From an uncultured Clostridia bacterium (GTDB taxonomy: Bacteria > Bacillota > Clostridia > Lachnospirales > Anaerotignaceae): a stretch of DNA of 42,012 nucleotides. Made by a program: the position numbers and the translations under genes. Positions 33,408 to 41,978 of this stretch are shown here, one piece after another; positions within the stretch are counted from its first letter, which is position 1, and each line of letters starts with the position of its first letter. Location: contig CAJUJJ010000023.1 of assembly GCA_910586765.1 (NCBI GenBank), forward strand, positions 1 through 42,012, given 5' to 3'. A model generated the notes under the pieces. That model had not been told where the DNA came from and ran no database searches. It was given only the letters and a program-made list of their open reading frames with translations.

Positions 33408-35279
33408 ATGCAGAAAAAATTCACAAAATACCTAAGTCTTTGTATGTCAGCAGCATTCGTCGTCATTGTCTGCATTATTTTTGCTCTCCAGACGGCAGTA
33501 GCACATTCCAATCAAAAAACTGCTGCATTAGATAAAATAAAATCAATGAAAGTAACATTGATGGAAAATGACAGTGAAATTAGAAAAATTATACAAGATT
33601 TTGGAGAAGAAGCATTAGTAAAAGCAAAAGCATTGTCTTATATGATTTCAAAAGACCCTCAAATATTATATTCTACGGATACAATGCAAGACATGGCAGA
33701 TTTATTAAATGTTGATGAAGTACATATTACTGATGAAAACGGTGTTTTGCTTTGGGGCAATATTCCAGAATATTATGGAGTTGATTTTCGTGACGGAGCA
33801 CAAACACAGGCTTTTCTTCCTATATTGACTAATCCTTCTTTTCAATTAGCACAAGAACCTCAGCCAAATCAAGCTACTGGAAAAATGTTTCAATATATAG
33901 GTGTTTCTCGTTTAGATGCTCCTGGTATTGTGCAGGTTGGTGTAGAACCAGAAAAATTAAATACTGCTCTTGCCAATAATACCATTGAAAAAGCCTTATC
34001 AAATATTGAATATGGCACAAGCGGTTATGTATTTGCGATAGATAATAATACGGGACTTATGGCAGCAGGTACAAATGGAGAACAAATGACTTATCAACAA
34101 TATGGTATTTCTGATGATATTGTTGCTAGAACAAACGATACAGGTAATACTTTTGGTATGAATAAAATTCTCAATCAAAAAGTTTATATGGTTACAGAAA
34201 AATATGAAGACTATATTATTGGTTTAGCAATGCCTGCAAAAGAGTTATACAGTTCTCGTACAAATCAAGTTATAACAATTATGCTTATTTGTCTTATTGT
34301 ATTTATTATATTAATATTTGTCATCAACTTTTTTATTCAAAATTATATTGTTACAGGCATACAACAAATTATTGAAAAACTACAAAAAATCACTTCTGGA
34401 AATTTAGATGTAGAAGTGGATATTCACACAAATCAAGAATTTCATGATTTAAGTATTAATATCAATCAAATGGTAGCAAGTATAAAACAAAATATACAAC
34501 AGGCTGAACTTTTGATGCAAAAGCAAGAAGGTGTTGTAAAGCAAGTAAAACAGGCTGCAATTTCTTTTTCTGACACAACAGCACAAACATTTCAGACATC
34601 ACAAGCAATTGCACAAGATACTGTAACACAAACACAATATGTAAATTCCTTGCTTTCTGATATGGAAAATCTTCTTTCTAAATCAAAAGAAAGTGAAGAC
34701 ATTTCCAACATAGTTGCTCAAAATTCTGCTGCTATGATAGAAGGTATGAAGCAGACAAGCAAAGATATGGAACAAATGATGAATTCTATACATAGTATAT
34801 TACAAACAGCTGAAAAAATTAAAAATATTATAAATGAAATTGACTCCATAGCACAATCTACAAATATGCTTTCTTTAAATGCTTCTATTGAAGCAGCAAG
34901 AGCAGGTCAAGCAGGTAGAGGTTTTGCTGTAGTAGCAACACAAATTGGTGCTTTGGCTGGTGAAAGTACAACAGCATCTAAGTCAACAAATAATTTAATT
35001 ACAGCTACATTAAATGCTATAAACGATGGGGAAGAATTTGCTCGTAAAGCAAATGAAGAATTTATGCAAGTAATTGAAGATACTACAAAATCTCAAAAAG
35101 CAATTTCTCAATTAACAGATATTTTTAAGCAGCAAGCAGATATGGTACAAAATGCTACAGACGGTATTAATCGTATATCAAATTTGATACAAAATACAGT
35201 AAATATTGTGGAACAAAGTAAAACAACATCACAAAGATTATCAGAACAATCAGAAATGTTAAAAAACATTGTATCATAA
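33408..35279 (+). CDS. Methyl-accepting chemotaxis protein with single-Cache-type sensor
   Basis: 623-aa chemoreceptor. TM1 lies at about 8-28, the extracytoplasmic sensor at about 30-285 has the Cache-like pattern DEVHITDENGVLLWGNIPEYYGVDFRDG and later ASPIVQVG-type strands, and TM2 is at about 288-312. A HAMP domain (ITSGNLDVEVDI..., FHDLSININQMV) is followed by the signalling domain with tip STNMLSLNASIEAARAG and FAVVATQIGALAGEST. It starts at ATG 33408 with GGAGG nine bases upstream. It diverges from the GH5 gene over 168 bp, so it might be expressed with, and sense products of, polysaccharide breakdown; that is inference only. Confidence 0.9.
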   Translation: MQKKFTKYLSLCMSAAFVVIVCIIFALQTAVAHSNQKTAALDKIKSMKVTLMENDSEIRKIIQDFGEEALVKAKALSYMISKDPQILYSTDTMQDMADLLNVDEVHITDENGVLLWGNIPEYYGVDFRDGAQTQAFLPILTNPSFQLAQEPQPNQATGKMFQYIGVSRLDAPGIVQVGVEPEKLNTALANNTIEKALSNIEYGTSGYVFAIDNNTGLMAAGTNGEQMTYQQYGISDDIVARTNDTGNTFGMNKILNQKVYMVTEKYEDYIIGLAMPAKELYSSRTNQVITIMLICLIVFIILIFVINFFIQNYIVTGIQQIIEKLQKITSGNLDVEVDIHTNQEFHDLSININQMVASIKQNIQQAELLMQKQEGVVKQVKQAAISFSDTTAQTFQTSQAIAQDTVTQTQYVNSLLSDMENLLSKSKESEDISNIVAQNSAAMIEGMKQTSKDMEQMMNSIHSILQTAEKIKNIINEIDSIAQSTNMLSLNASIEAARAGQAGRGFAVVATQIGALAGESTTASKSTNNLITATLNAINDGEEFARKANEEFMQVIEDTTKSQKAISQLTDIFKQQADMVQNATDGINRISNLIQNTVNIVEQSKTTSQRLSEQSEMLKNIVS

Positions 35280-35381
35280 AAATATTGAGAATGTTGCTTT
35301 TAAACTCTTACTTTTTTCTTGGTCAATTACTTTTGTATAGCAAAAGTCATGAAACAATTTTCTATGAAAATTTTTATTTGC

Positions 35382-35414
35382 AGGTACTGAACATTTGTTG
35401 AACGTTCAGTACCT
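35382..35414. repeat. 11-bp perfect inverted repeat in the 225-bp gap after the chemoreceptor
   Basis: AGGTACTGAAC, an 11-nt spacer, GTTCAGTACCT. No U tract follows on either strand, so it is not a standard terminator. A second small inverted repeat (ACTTTTG / CAAAAGT, 35329-35347) lies upstream. Nothing coding was seen in this gap. Confidence 0.6.
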
Positions 35415-35451
35415 ACTAGAGAAAAGCAAAACTATCATTCACAAAATTAAC

Positions 35452-35489
35452 AAAAAAAGAGTATACTTTTATTCGTATACTCTTTTTTT
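35452..35489. terminator. Bidirectional intrinsic terminator
   Basis: AAAAAAAGAGTATAC / GTATACTCTTTTTTT, 15-bp perfect stem with 8-nt loop and U tracts both ways, between the convergent chemoreceptor and anti-sigma genes. Confidence 0.88.
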
Positions 35490-35504
35490 ATCAATTACTT
35501 TTTA

Positions 35505-36374
35505 TTATTTTTCAATTTGAAATTCTTGTTGTCCTGCTGCTCCTGGTGCAATTTCATATTTTTCAAATACGATAACTAGATTTCCAGTCTCATTCATATA
35601 GAATTTTGTATTCTCATTAATTCCTTCACTATCTTCATACCAATATTGCATACCTGTTTCTTTTTCTCTTTGTTCTATTTGTTTTTGTATGCTTTGTTCT
35701 GCAATCTGCCTATAATCATCACCTAAAACATCTCTTAATGTAACCCATTTTCCTGCCTTTTTATCAAAATTATAATATTTTGTTTCACTATATGCACTAG
35801 CCCAGCTCTCTGCTCCTGTTATCATCAAAGATAAATACTGGTCTGTTTGTGATTTTACTTCATACCACACTTTAATAATAATACTGCGTTCATTCCATTC
35901 TTTTTCTGTGCCACCTGTTTCCAAAAAGGCTTGTTTATATTCATACATTCTTTGTTTTGCTTGTTCTACATATTGCTCACAAAATGTATAAATATCTTTG
36001 TTTGTTTCTTTTTCTAATTCTTTCAAGTCCTCTGAAATCAACTCTATACTAGGAATTTCTACTGTAATATCGAAATTTTCTTTTTTCTCTTCGTAAGAAC
36101 GAAATGTTAAAACATTTGCTATTGTACCAATTACTGGAATATCAATCATTCCCTTTGCAAAAGATTCACTTGTATTAACGCCCACTGCAAGTACCATGAT
36201 TGCTGCTGCTACTGATGTTACTCCTTTTTTCATAATAGATAACCTCCTTGCTTTTTTCCATTGTTGTTGATGTTTTATATTTGCATTTTCTATTTCTAAC
36301 ATTACTCGCTCTGACAGTTCTTGCGGAATAGGAATTTCATCATATTTTTGCTTTGTTTCCATCATACGTTTCAT
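35505..36374 (-). CDS. rsiV: RsiV-like anti-sigma factor (DUF3298 ectodomain)
   Basis: 289-aa single-pass membrane anti-sigma factor. The cytoplasmic N-terminus (1-45) contains PIPQELSERVMLEIENA, the membrane helix is at about 50-68 (GVTSVAAAIMVLAVGVN), and the outside domain runs to the end. It shows the DUF3298 pattern: ITVEIPSIEL early, TLRDVLGDDYRQIAE, KFYMNETGNLVIVFEKYEIAPGAAGQQEF at the C-terminus. RsiV of Bacillus subtilis binds lysozyme through this domain and is then cleaved, freeing SigV. It overlaps its sigma gene by 4 bp (ATGA). Lysozyme sensing here is inferred from family. Confidence 0.85.
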   Translation of the reverse strand: MKRMMETKQKYDEIPIPQELSERVMLEIENANIKHQQQWKKARRLSIMKKGVTSVAAAIMVLAVGVNTSESFAKGMIDIPVIGTIANVLTFRSYEEKKENFDITVEIPSIELISEDLKELEKETNKDIYTFCEQYVEQAKQRMYEYKQAFLETGGTEKEWNERSIIIKVWYEVKSQTDQYLSLMITGAESWASAYSETKYYNFDKKAGKWVTLRDVLGDDYRQIAEQSIQKQIEQREKETGMQYWYEDSEGINENTKFYMNETGNLVIVFEKYEIAPGAAGQQEFQIEK

Positions 36375-36859
36375 ATGTTTTCCTCCTTTTCAACAGCAAT
36401 TTTCAATGTTTTTAAGCCACGATATAATTTTGTTTTTACAGTGTTTAAATTCATTTTTAGAACCTGAGCAATTTCGTTCAATTCTAATTCTTCAAAAAAT
36501 CTTAATTTTATAATATTTTTAGTATCTTTCTCCATATGGTCTATTTGAGTATATAAATCATCATGTATTTCAAAATCTTTTTCCTCATAAGGAATTTCAC
36601 AATATTCTTCTATTGGAATTATCTGCTTTTTAGTATTCAAAAGAGCAAAACTTTCATTTAATACAATTCTATAAATCCATGTTTTTATTGCATTTTCATT
36701 CCTTAAATCTGTATAGTGTGATAATGCCTTGCAAACTGCATTTTGTACAACATCTAACGCATCATCTTGATTTTTTACATAACTAAATGCTAATCGATAA
36801 AATTTATCTTGATTTTCAATGATATAAGTAACTAGCTTGTCATAAAGTTCTTGTTTCAA
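36371..36859 (-). CDS. sigV: ECF sigma factor (SigV-like)
   Basis: 162-aa ECF sigma factor with region 2 (FYRLAFSYVKNQDDALDVVQNAVCKAL, IKTWIYRIVLNESF) and region 4 (IIKLRFFEELELNEIAQVLKMNLNTVKTKLYRGLKTLK). It is paired with an RsiV-like anti-sigma gene, so it likely controls an envelope-stress or lysozyme-resistance regulon. The start is TTG 36859, eight bases after GGGAGG. Upstream there are a TGAAAC and a TATAAT, but their spacing (23 bp) fits no single promoter, so control is uncertain. Confidence 0.85.
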   Translation of the reverse strand: MKQELYDKLVTYIIENQDKFYRLAFSYVKNQDDALDVVQNAVCKALSHYTDLRNENAIKTWIYRIVLNESFALLNTKKQIIPIEEYCEIPYEEKDFEIHDDLYTQIDHMEKDTKNIIKLRFFEELELNEIAQVLKMNLNTVKTKLYRGLKTLKIAVEKEENI

Positions 36860-36893
36860 AAATTCTTCCTCCCTTTCTCTATTTTTGTACTCT

Positions 36894-36928
36894 ATTATAT
36901 AGATAAAAAAATAAGTAAATAAGTTTCA
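36894..36928 (-). promoter_or_regulatory. Candidate promoter elements upstream of sigV
   Basis: TGAAAC (36928-36923), the typical ECF -35 sequence, and TATAAT (36899-36894), the sigma-A -10, both occur on the minus strand but 23 bp apart. They may belong to two weak overlapping promoters. Confidence 0.3.
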
Positions 36929-36953
36929 AAAATAAATAATAAAAATATAAAAA

Positions 36954-36984
36954 TAAGAGCGTACTCATATAAGTACACTCTTTT
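36954..36984 (-). terminator. Terminator of the liv operon
   Basis: AAGAG-GTACT / AGTAC-CTCTT stem with one C-A mismatch and 6-nt loop, followed on the minus strand by ATTTTTATATTTTT, 15-45 bases after the livF stop. Confidence 0.7.
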
Positions 36985-36998
36985 AGCTTGTTAATCTT

Positions 36999-37712
36999 TT
37001 ATGCTCCTAAATATGCTTTTTTAATAGACTCATTTTTCATTAATTCGTCTGCTTTTCCTTCTATCGATATTTTTCCTGTTTCCAAAACATATGCTCTATC
37101 AGAAACAGAAAGTGCCATTTTAGCATTTTGTTCTACTAATAAAACAGTTACACCTGATTTATTTACTTCCTTTATAATTTCAAATATTTCTTTTACTAAA
37201 AGAGGAGAAAGTCCCATAGAAGGCTCATCTAATATTAACAATCTTGGCCTTGTCATCAATGCCCTTCCCATAGCAAGCATTTGTTGTTCTCCTCCTGATA
37301 ATGTTCCTGCAAGTTGTTCTTTTCTTTCTCTCAATCTTGGGAATTTATCATAAATATCTTTTCTTGCCTGTCTTAATCCTTCCAAAGAATCTTTTACTGT
37401 ATAAGAACCCATCTGTATATTTTCTTTCACTGTTAAATTGGCAAATACTCGTCTTCCTTCTAAAACTTGTGCAATGCCTAACTCTACTATTTTATGTGGT
37501 TCTGTTTTCATCAAATTTCTTCCCATAAAATCAATAGAGCCACTTTTTGCTCTTAAAAGTCCTGATATTGTCTGCATTGTAGTTGTCTTTCCTGCACCAT
37601 TTGCACCAATCAATGAAACAATTTCTCCTTCTTCAACACGAAGTGATATTCCCTTTATTGCATGAATGTGTCCATAATATACATTTAAGTTTTTAATTTT
37701 AAGCATATGCAT
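36999..37712 (-). CDS. livF: Branched-chain amino acid ABC transporter ATPase LivF
   Basis: 237-aa cytoplasmic ATPase. Walker A GANGAGKTT, ABC signature LSGGEQQMLAMGRALM, Walker B LLILDEPSMGL, and the LivF-type LVEQNAKMAL H-loop variant (glutamine-asparagine in place of histidine region). Last gene of the operon, 16 bp after livG, followed by a terminator. With LivG it powers the LivHM permease. Confidence 0.93.
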   Translation of the reverse strand: MHMLKIKNLNVYYGHIHAIKGISLRVEEGEIVSLIGANGAGKTTTMQTISGLLRAKSGSIDFMGRNLMKTEPHKIVELGIAQVLEGRRVFANLTVKENIQMGSYTVKDSLEGLRQARKDIYDKFPRLRERKEQLAGTLSGGEQQMLAMGRALMTRPRLLILDEPSMGLSPLLVKEIFEIIKEVNKSGVTVLLVEQNAKMALSVSDRAYVLETGKISIEGKADELMKNESIKKAYLGA

Positions 37713-37728
37713 ATACTCACCCCCCTAT

Positions 37729-38487
37729 TTAATCTCCTATGTATGCTGTAATAACAGTAGGGTCATTTACGACATCTAAAGGCAATCCTTTTGCAATTAC
37801 TCTGCCATAATCTAAAACAACTAATTCTTCACAGATACCCAATACTAAATTCATATCATGTTCAATCAAAAGTATTGCAATATGAAATTTATCACGTATA
37901 TTTCTAATGGTATCCATCAATTCTAATGTTTCTGTTGGGTTCATACCTGCTGCTGGCTCATCTAATAAAAGAACTTTAGGATTTGTTGCCAATGCTCTTG
38001 CAATTTCTAATTTTCTTTGTTTACCATAAGGTAAATTTTCAGAAATTACATTTGCTTCTTTATCCAAATCAAATTCCTTTAATATATTTATGGCTCTTTC
38101 GTCCATTTCTTTTTCTAATTTTTTATACTTTGAAGTATGCAACATACTATCTAATAAAGAATATTTTACTTGATTATGCAATGCTGTTTTAATATTGTCT
38201 AGTACCGTTAATCTGTTAAAAAGACGTATATTTTGAAATGTACGTGCAAAGCCTTCTTTACAGATTTCTGAAGCAGTTTTGCCTACCAAACTTACACCAT
38301 CTAATTCTATGCTTCCCTCTGTAGGACGATATACTCCCGTTAAAAGATTAAATATTGTTGTTTTTCCTGCACCATTTGGGCCAATCAAACCATAAAGCTG
38401 ATTTTGTTCTATACTAATATTAAAATCATCAACGGCTCTTAATCCTCCAAATGATATACTTAAATTTTTTACCTCAAGAAGTGCCAT
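37729..38487 (-). CDS. livG: Branched-chain amino acid ABC transporter ATPase LivG
   Basis: 252-aa ATPase with Walker A GPNGAGKTT, the family segment ARTFQNIRLFNRLTVLDNI, the signature region LPYGKQRKLEIARALA, Walker B VLLLDEPAAGMNP and H-loop LLIEHDMNLV. The C-terminal extension VIAKGLPLDVVNDPTVITAYIG is typical of LivG. The gene overlaps livM by 14 bp. LPYGKQ replaces the usual LSGGQ, as in other LivG proteins. Confidence 0.93.
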   Translation of the reverse strand: MALLEVKNLSISFGGLRAVDDFNISIEQNQLYGLIGPNGAGKTTIFNLLTGVYRPTEGSIELDGVSLVGKTASEICKEGFARTFQNIRLFNRLTVLDNIKTALHNQVKYSLLDSMLHTSKYKKLEKEMDERAINILKEFDLDKEANVISENLPYGKQRKLEIARALATNPKVLLLDEPAAGMNPTETLELMDTIRNIRDKFHIAILLIEHDMNLVLGICEELVVLDYGRVIAKGLPLDVVNDPTVITAYIGD

Positions 38488-39469
38488 TTTCTACCCCTCC
38501 CTTTTTTTGAAAGAGTTTTGATAATGTTCTGTTTTCCATTAATCCTTCTCTTATCTTGGAATGATTAAATATCATAATTAATATTAGTGCTATAGAGTAA
38601 AGCAACATTCTATAATTATCTGCTCCTCTTAAAAGCTCTGGCAATATTGTCAATATAATTGCTGCAATAATAGAACCTTGTATACTGCCCATACCACCCA
38701 ATACTACAATAACAAGTATTTCAATAGATTGGTTGTAATCAAATGTTGTTGGTTTAATAATACCGACATTATGTGCATACAACACACCTGCTATTCCTGC
38801 AAAAAATGCTGATATAACAAATGCTTTTATTTTATAAGCACTTACTTTAATTCCTATAGACTCTGTTGCTATATCATTGTCTCTTACTGCACAAATAGCA
38901 CGACCATCTCTCGATTTTACCAAATTTGCTATCATTAATACTGTAATTGCCATAATAATATACACTACTGTATAATTTTTATAATTAGAATAAAGTGGTA
39001 TTTTAGAAAGACCTTTCGCACCATTTGTAATGCTGCTCATAGCAATCAATACAGATTTTATAATTTCACCAAAACCTAATGTTACAATAGCAAGATAGTC
39101 TCCTCTTAATCTCAATACAGGCACACCTATCAGAAAACCAAATATTGCTGCCATAATACCGCCTATGATAAGTGCTATAATAAATTGTAATATTGCTGGT
39201 AAATTTGTATTTACTGTAAATATTGCACTGCTATATGCTCCTATAGACATAAAGCAAGCGTGTCCTAATGACAATTCTCCTAAAAATCCTGTTACTAAAT
39301 TTAATGAAACTGCCAACATAATATTTACTGCGATAGGCACAAGTAAAGAAGTATACTGACGATTTAAAAATCCACCTTTTATCAGTATTGTTATAAAAAT
39401 ATAACCTATCACAAGTATTGCTATATTTCTTATCTCTTTTTTATCAAATTTCTGAAAAATTTTTTCCAT
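38474..39469 (-). CDS. livM: Branched-chain amino acid ABC transporter permease LivM
   Basis: 331-aa integral membrane subunit with about eight to ten hydrophobic helices. Family signatures: LVTGFLGELSLGHACFMSIGAYSSA, RGDYLAIVTLGFGEI and VVLGGMGSIQGSIIAA near the end. It pairs with LivH to form the channel. It lies 11 bp after livH and overlaps livG by 14 bp. Confidence 0.92.
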   Translation of the reverse strand: MEKIFQKFDKKEIRNIAILVIGYIFITILIKGGFLNRQYTSLLVPIAVNIMLAVSLNLVTGFLGELSLGHACFMSIGAYSSAIFTVNTNLPAILQFIIALIIGGIMAAIFGFLIGVPVLRLRGDYLAIVTLGFGEIIKSVLIAMSSITNGAKGLSKIPLYSNYKNYTVVYIIMAITVLMIANLVKSRDGRAICAVRDNDIATESIGIKVSAYKIKAFVISAFFAGIAGVLYAHNVGIIKPTTFDYNQSIEILVIVVLGGMGSIQGSIIAAIILTILPELLRGADNYRMLLYSIALILIMIFNHSKIREGLMENRTLSKLFQKKGGVENGTS

Positions 39470-39480
39470 GTGCCCACCTC

Positions 39481-40371
39481 CTATACTTTTTCATTTTGTT
39501 TTTTACCTAATATTCCAGAAGGTTTTACAAGCAGCACTACAACAAGTACACCAAACACAATAGCATCTGATAATTCTGTTGAGATATATGCCTTTGACAA
39601 ACTTTCTATAATTCCCAATACAATGCCTCCTAGCATAGCACCAGGAATACTGCCTATACCACCTAATACTGCTGCAACAAATGCTTTAATACCTGGTAAA
39701 GCTCCCATTGTTGGCTTTAATGTTTGATACTGACAAATATAAAGTATTCCTGCAAGTGCTGCAAGTGCTGAGCCAATAGCAAATGTCATTGATATTGTTT
39801 TATTTACATTGATACCAACTAACTGTGCTGCACCTTTATCTTCTGACACTGCTCTCATAGCTGTGCCTGCTTTTGTCTTATTAACAAACAATGTTAATAC
39901 TACCATTGATATTGTTGTAACAATCAATGTTACTACCGTAATGCCCGAAATATTTAAACTGCCAAATTTAACAGATTGTATATTAATTACAGAATTAAAT
40001 GGTATTGGTGTCGCCTTAAATATTAAAAGTGATACGCTCTGCAAAAAATAGCTTACTCCTATTGCTGTAATTAATACTGCGAGAGGAGGTGCATTTCTCA
40101 AAGGTTTATAAGCAATTTTTTCTACCGCAACACCAACTACAGAACAAACAATAACTGTAAGCAATATAGAAATGGGTATTGATAAATTTAATAATGAAAT
40201 GCCAATATATAATGTATAAGCACCTACCATAATAATATCGCCGTGAGCAAAATTTATCATTTTCGCAATACCATAAACCATAGTATATCCCAAAGCAATC
40301 AAAGCATATATACTGCCCGTTCTTAATCCATTTATCAGTTGTTCCAGCATACTAATTAACATTTCTTCCAC
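39481..40371 (-). CDS. livH: Branched-chain amino acid ABC transporter permease LivH
   Basis: 296-aa membrane permease with about eight helices. Signatures: LINGLRTGSIYALIALGYTMVYGIAKMINFAHGDI at the N-terminus, the TAMRAVSEDKGAAQLVGINV loop, and FVAAVLGGIGSIPGAMLGG. It starts 99 bp after livK, across a strong hairpin, with a GAGGTGGAAG RBS. Confidence 0.92.
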   Translation of the reverse strand: MEEMLISMLEQLINGLRTGSIYALIALGYTMVYGIAKMINFAHGDIIMVGAYTLYIGISLLNLSIPISILLTVIVCSVVGVAVEKIAYKPLRNAPPLAVLITAIGVSYFLQSVSLLIFKATPIPFNSVINIQSVKFGSLNISGITVVTLIVTTISMVVLTLFVNKTKAGTAMRAVSEDKGAAQLVGINVNKTISMTFAIGSALAALAGILYICQYQTLKPTMGALPGIKAFVAAVLGGIGSIPGAMLGGIVLGIIESLSKAYISTELSDAIVFGVLVVVLLVKPSGILGKKQNEKV

Positions 40372-40404
40372 CTCTTTTACATCATATTTACTTTTCTATT
40401 TAAA

Positions 40405-40445
40405 ACAATGCCCTTCCACCCATTGGGCGGAAGGGACTTCATTGT
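40405..40445 (-). terminator. Intercistronic hairpin between livK and livH
   Basis: CCCTTCC-G-CCC-aat-GGG-T-GGAAGGG stem on the minus strand (40435-40411), extended by ACAATG/CATTGT, followed by TTTTAAAT. It may act as a partial terminator or mRNA stabiliser giving more binding protein than permease. Confidence 0.75.
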
Positions 40446-40470
40446 CACTTATTATAACAACATACTTTTA

Positions 40471-41646
40471 TTATTCCATTGCTGTATATTGTCCGTCTTT
40501 GATAACAACAAATTTTGCACTTTTATCTGGTTCGCCATCTTCTGAGAATGACATAGAACCTGTAATGCCATCAACTGTAATTTCTGTCATTGCTGCAATC
40601 ATATCTTCACTTTCAATAGAGCCTGCTTTTTCCATAGCTGCTTTAATAACATATACTGTATCATAACCATCTGCTGCAAACTGGTCTGGTGTTGAGCTGT
40701 ATTTTTGTTGATATTTTGATACAAAACCTGCAACTTCTTCTGCTTCATCTGTTGCTAAGAAAGGACTTAAAAATACTGCTCCCTCTATTGTAGCTGGGTC
40801 TGTTACTTGTGCCAATATACCGTCCCAACCATCTCCGCCTATAAATGGTAAATTCATTCCAAGTTCTTTGGCTTGTTGTGTAATATATGCTGCTGCTTCA
40901 TAGTATACTGGGCAGAATATAATTTCTGCATCTGTACTTTTAATTTTTGTTAATTGTGTTGAAAAATCAACATCACCTTCATTAAATGCTTCTTCTGTTA
41001 CAACTTCTCCGCCATTTGCTTTTACTTGTTCTACAAAAGCATTTTTCATACCTGTAGAATAGTCATCAGAATTGTTGAATATAACAGCTGCTTTTGTGAA
41101 ACCTTGGTCTTTTACAAAGTCTGCCATTGTTGTTCCTTGTAATGGGTCTGTAAAGCAAAGTCTGAAAACATTTGGTGCATCTGTAATACATTCAATAGCA
41201 GAACCAGATGGTGTAATCTGCAATATATTATCTTGTTTTGTTAACTCTTTTACAGCAATACATGGTGCACTTGTTACAGTACCAATCATAGCCTGCATAC
41301 CTTTATCCATTAAGGAATTATATGCTGTAATTGCTTTGTCTTCACTAGATTCATCATCTTGGAAATCTAATGCTAATGTATAACTTGCATCTCCTACTTT
41401 TACGCCTCCAGCTTCGTTAATTTCAGCGATTGCAATTTCTGCACCTTGTTTTACACTGTTACCATAAGAAGCTGCACCACCTGTAAGTGGTCCAATGCCT
41501 CCTATTAAAAATGTATCGCTTCCTTCTGCACTGCCCTCTGTGTTACTTTCGCTGTCGCTTGGTTGTTCAACATCTCCACCTGATGAACAAGCTGCAAATG
41601 AAAACATCATTACCAATGCCATAGCTCCTGCTAAAAATTTTTTCAT
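40471..41646 (-). CDS. livK: Branched-chain amino acid-binding lipoprotein LivK
   Basis: 391-aa extracytoplasmic binding protein. The signal ends in the lipobox FSFAACSSGG with Cys20 as lipid site, followed by a Ser/Glu/Gly linker. The periplasmic-binding fold type I shows IGGIGPLTGGAASYGNSVKQGAEIAIAEINEAGG, LDFQDDESSEDKAITAYN and VAVIFNN-like VIFNNSDDYSTGMKNAF, then FIGGDGWDG. It would capture Leu/Ile/Val for LivHMGF. First gene of the operon, RBS GAGGGGG, with a consensus-like promoter. Confidence 0.93.
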   Translation of the reverse strand: MKKFLAGAMALVMMFSFAACSSGGDVEQPSDSESNTEGSAEGSDTFLIGGIGPLTGGAASYGNSVKQGAEIAIAEINEAGGVKVGDASYTLALDFQDDESSEDKAITAYNSLMDKGMQAMIGTVTSAPCIAVKELTKQDNILQITPSGSAIECITDAPNVFRLCFTDPLQGTTMADFVKDQGFTKAAVIFNNSDDYSTGMKNAFVEQVKANGGEVVTEEAFNEGDVDFSTQLTKIKSTDAEIIFCPVYYEAAAYITQQAKELGMNLPFIGGDGWDGILAQVTDPATIEGAVFLSPFLATDEAEEVAGFVSKYQQKYSSTPDQFAADGYDTVYVIKAAMEKAGSIESEDMIAAMTEITVDGITGSMSFSEDGEPDKSAKFVVIKDGQYTAME

Positions 41647-41736
41647 ATTCTTTCCCCCTCAATATTTTTTATTCCTTTTCTTTTAATTTACATCTTTTAT
41701 TGCTTTATTTGTTGCTATGTAAAATTCGTTTTGTAA

Positions 41737-41766
41737 ATAATACGCTAAAAATGCTGTTTTCGTCAA
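41737..41766 (-). promoter_or_regulatory. Sigma-A promoter of the liv operon
   Basis: TTGACG (41766-41761), 18-bp spacer, TATTAT (41742-41737), about 90 bases before livK. Confidence 0.65.
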
Positions 41767-41773
41767 GACAGCA
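41752..41773. promoter_or_regulatory. Palindrome over the -35 of the liv promoter
   Basis: TGCTGT-N10-ACAGCA, centred on the -35 hexamer; a candidate operator. The AT-rich stretch just upstream (41781-41820) is reminiscent of a degenerate CodY box but not a clear match. Confidence 0.4.
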
Positions 41774-41978
41774 GTTTTATAAATTTTAAATCGAAAATAT
41801 TTAAAATTTTTATAAAATTTCATTTTCATTTTTCATTTATTTTCCTATTCGCTATACAACTATTACAATTTTTTAATTGTTTTCATTATAAAATGGCATA
41901 ACTGCCTTAAAATTTCATTATATTTTACAAATGTGGTCATACAACAAAATTAATATTTTTGAGGGTGTAATTAAAATA
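41774..41978. other. AT-rich intergenic stretch, no gene seen
   Basis: About 200 bases between the liv promoter and a possible start codon near the right edge. No coding frame, RNA gene or strong hairpin was recognised; it probably holds the promoter of a plus-strand gene that lies off the window. Confidence 0.5.
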
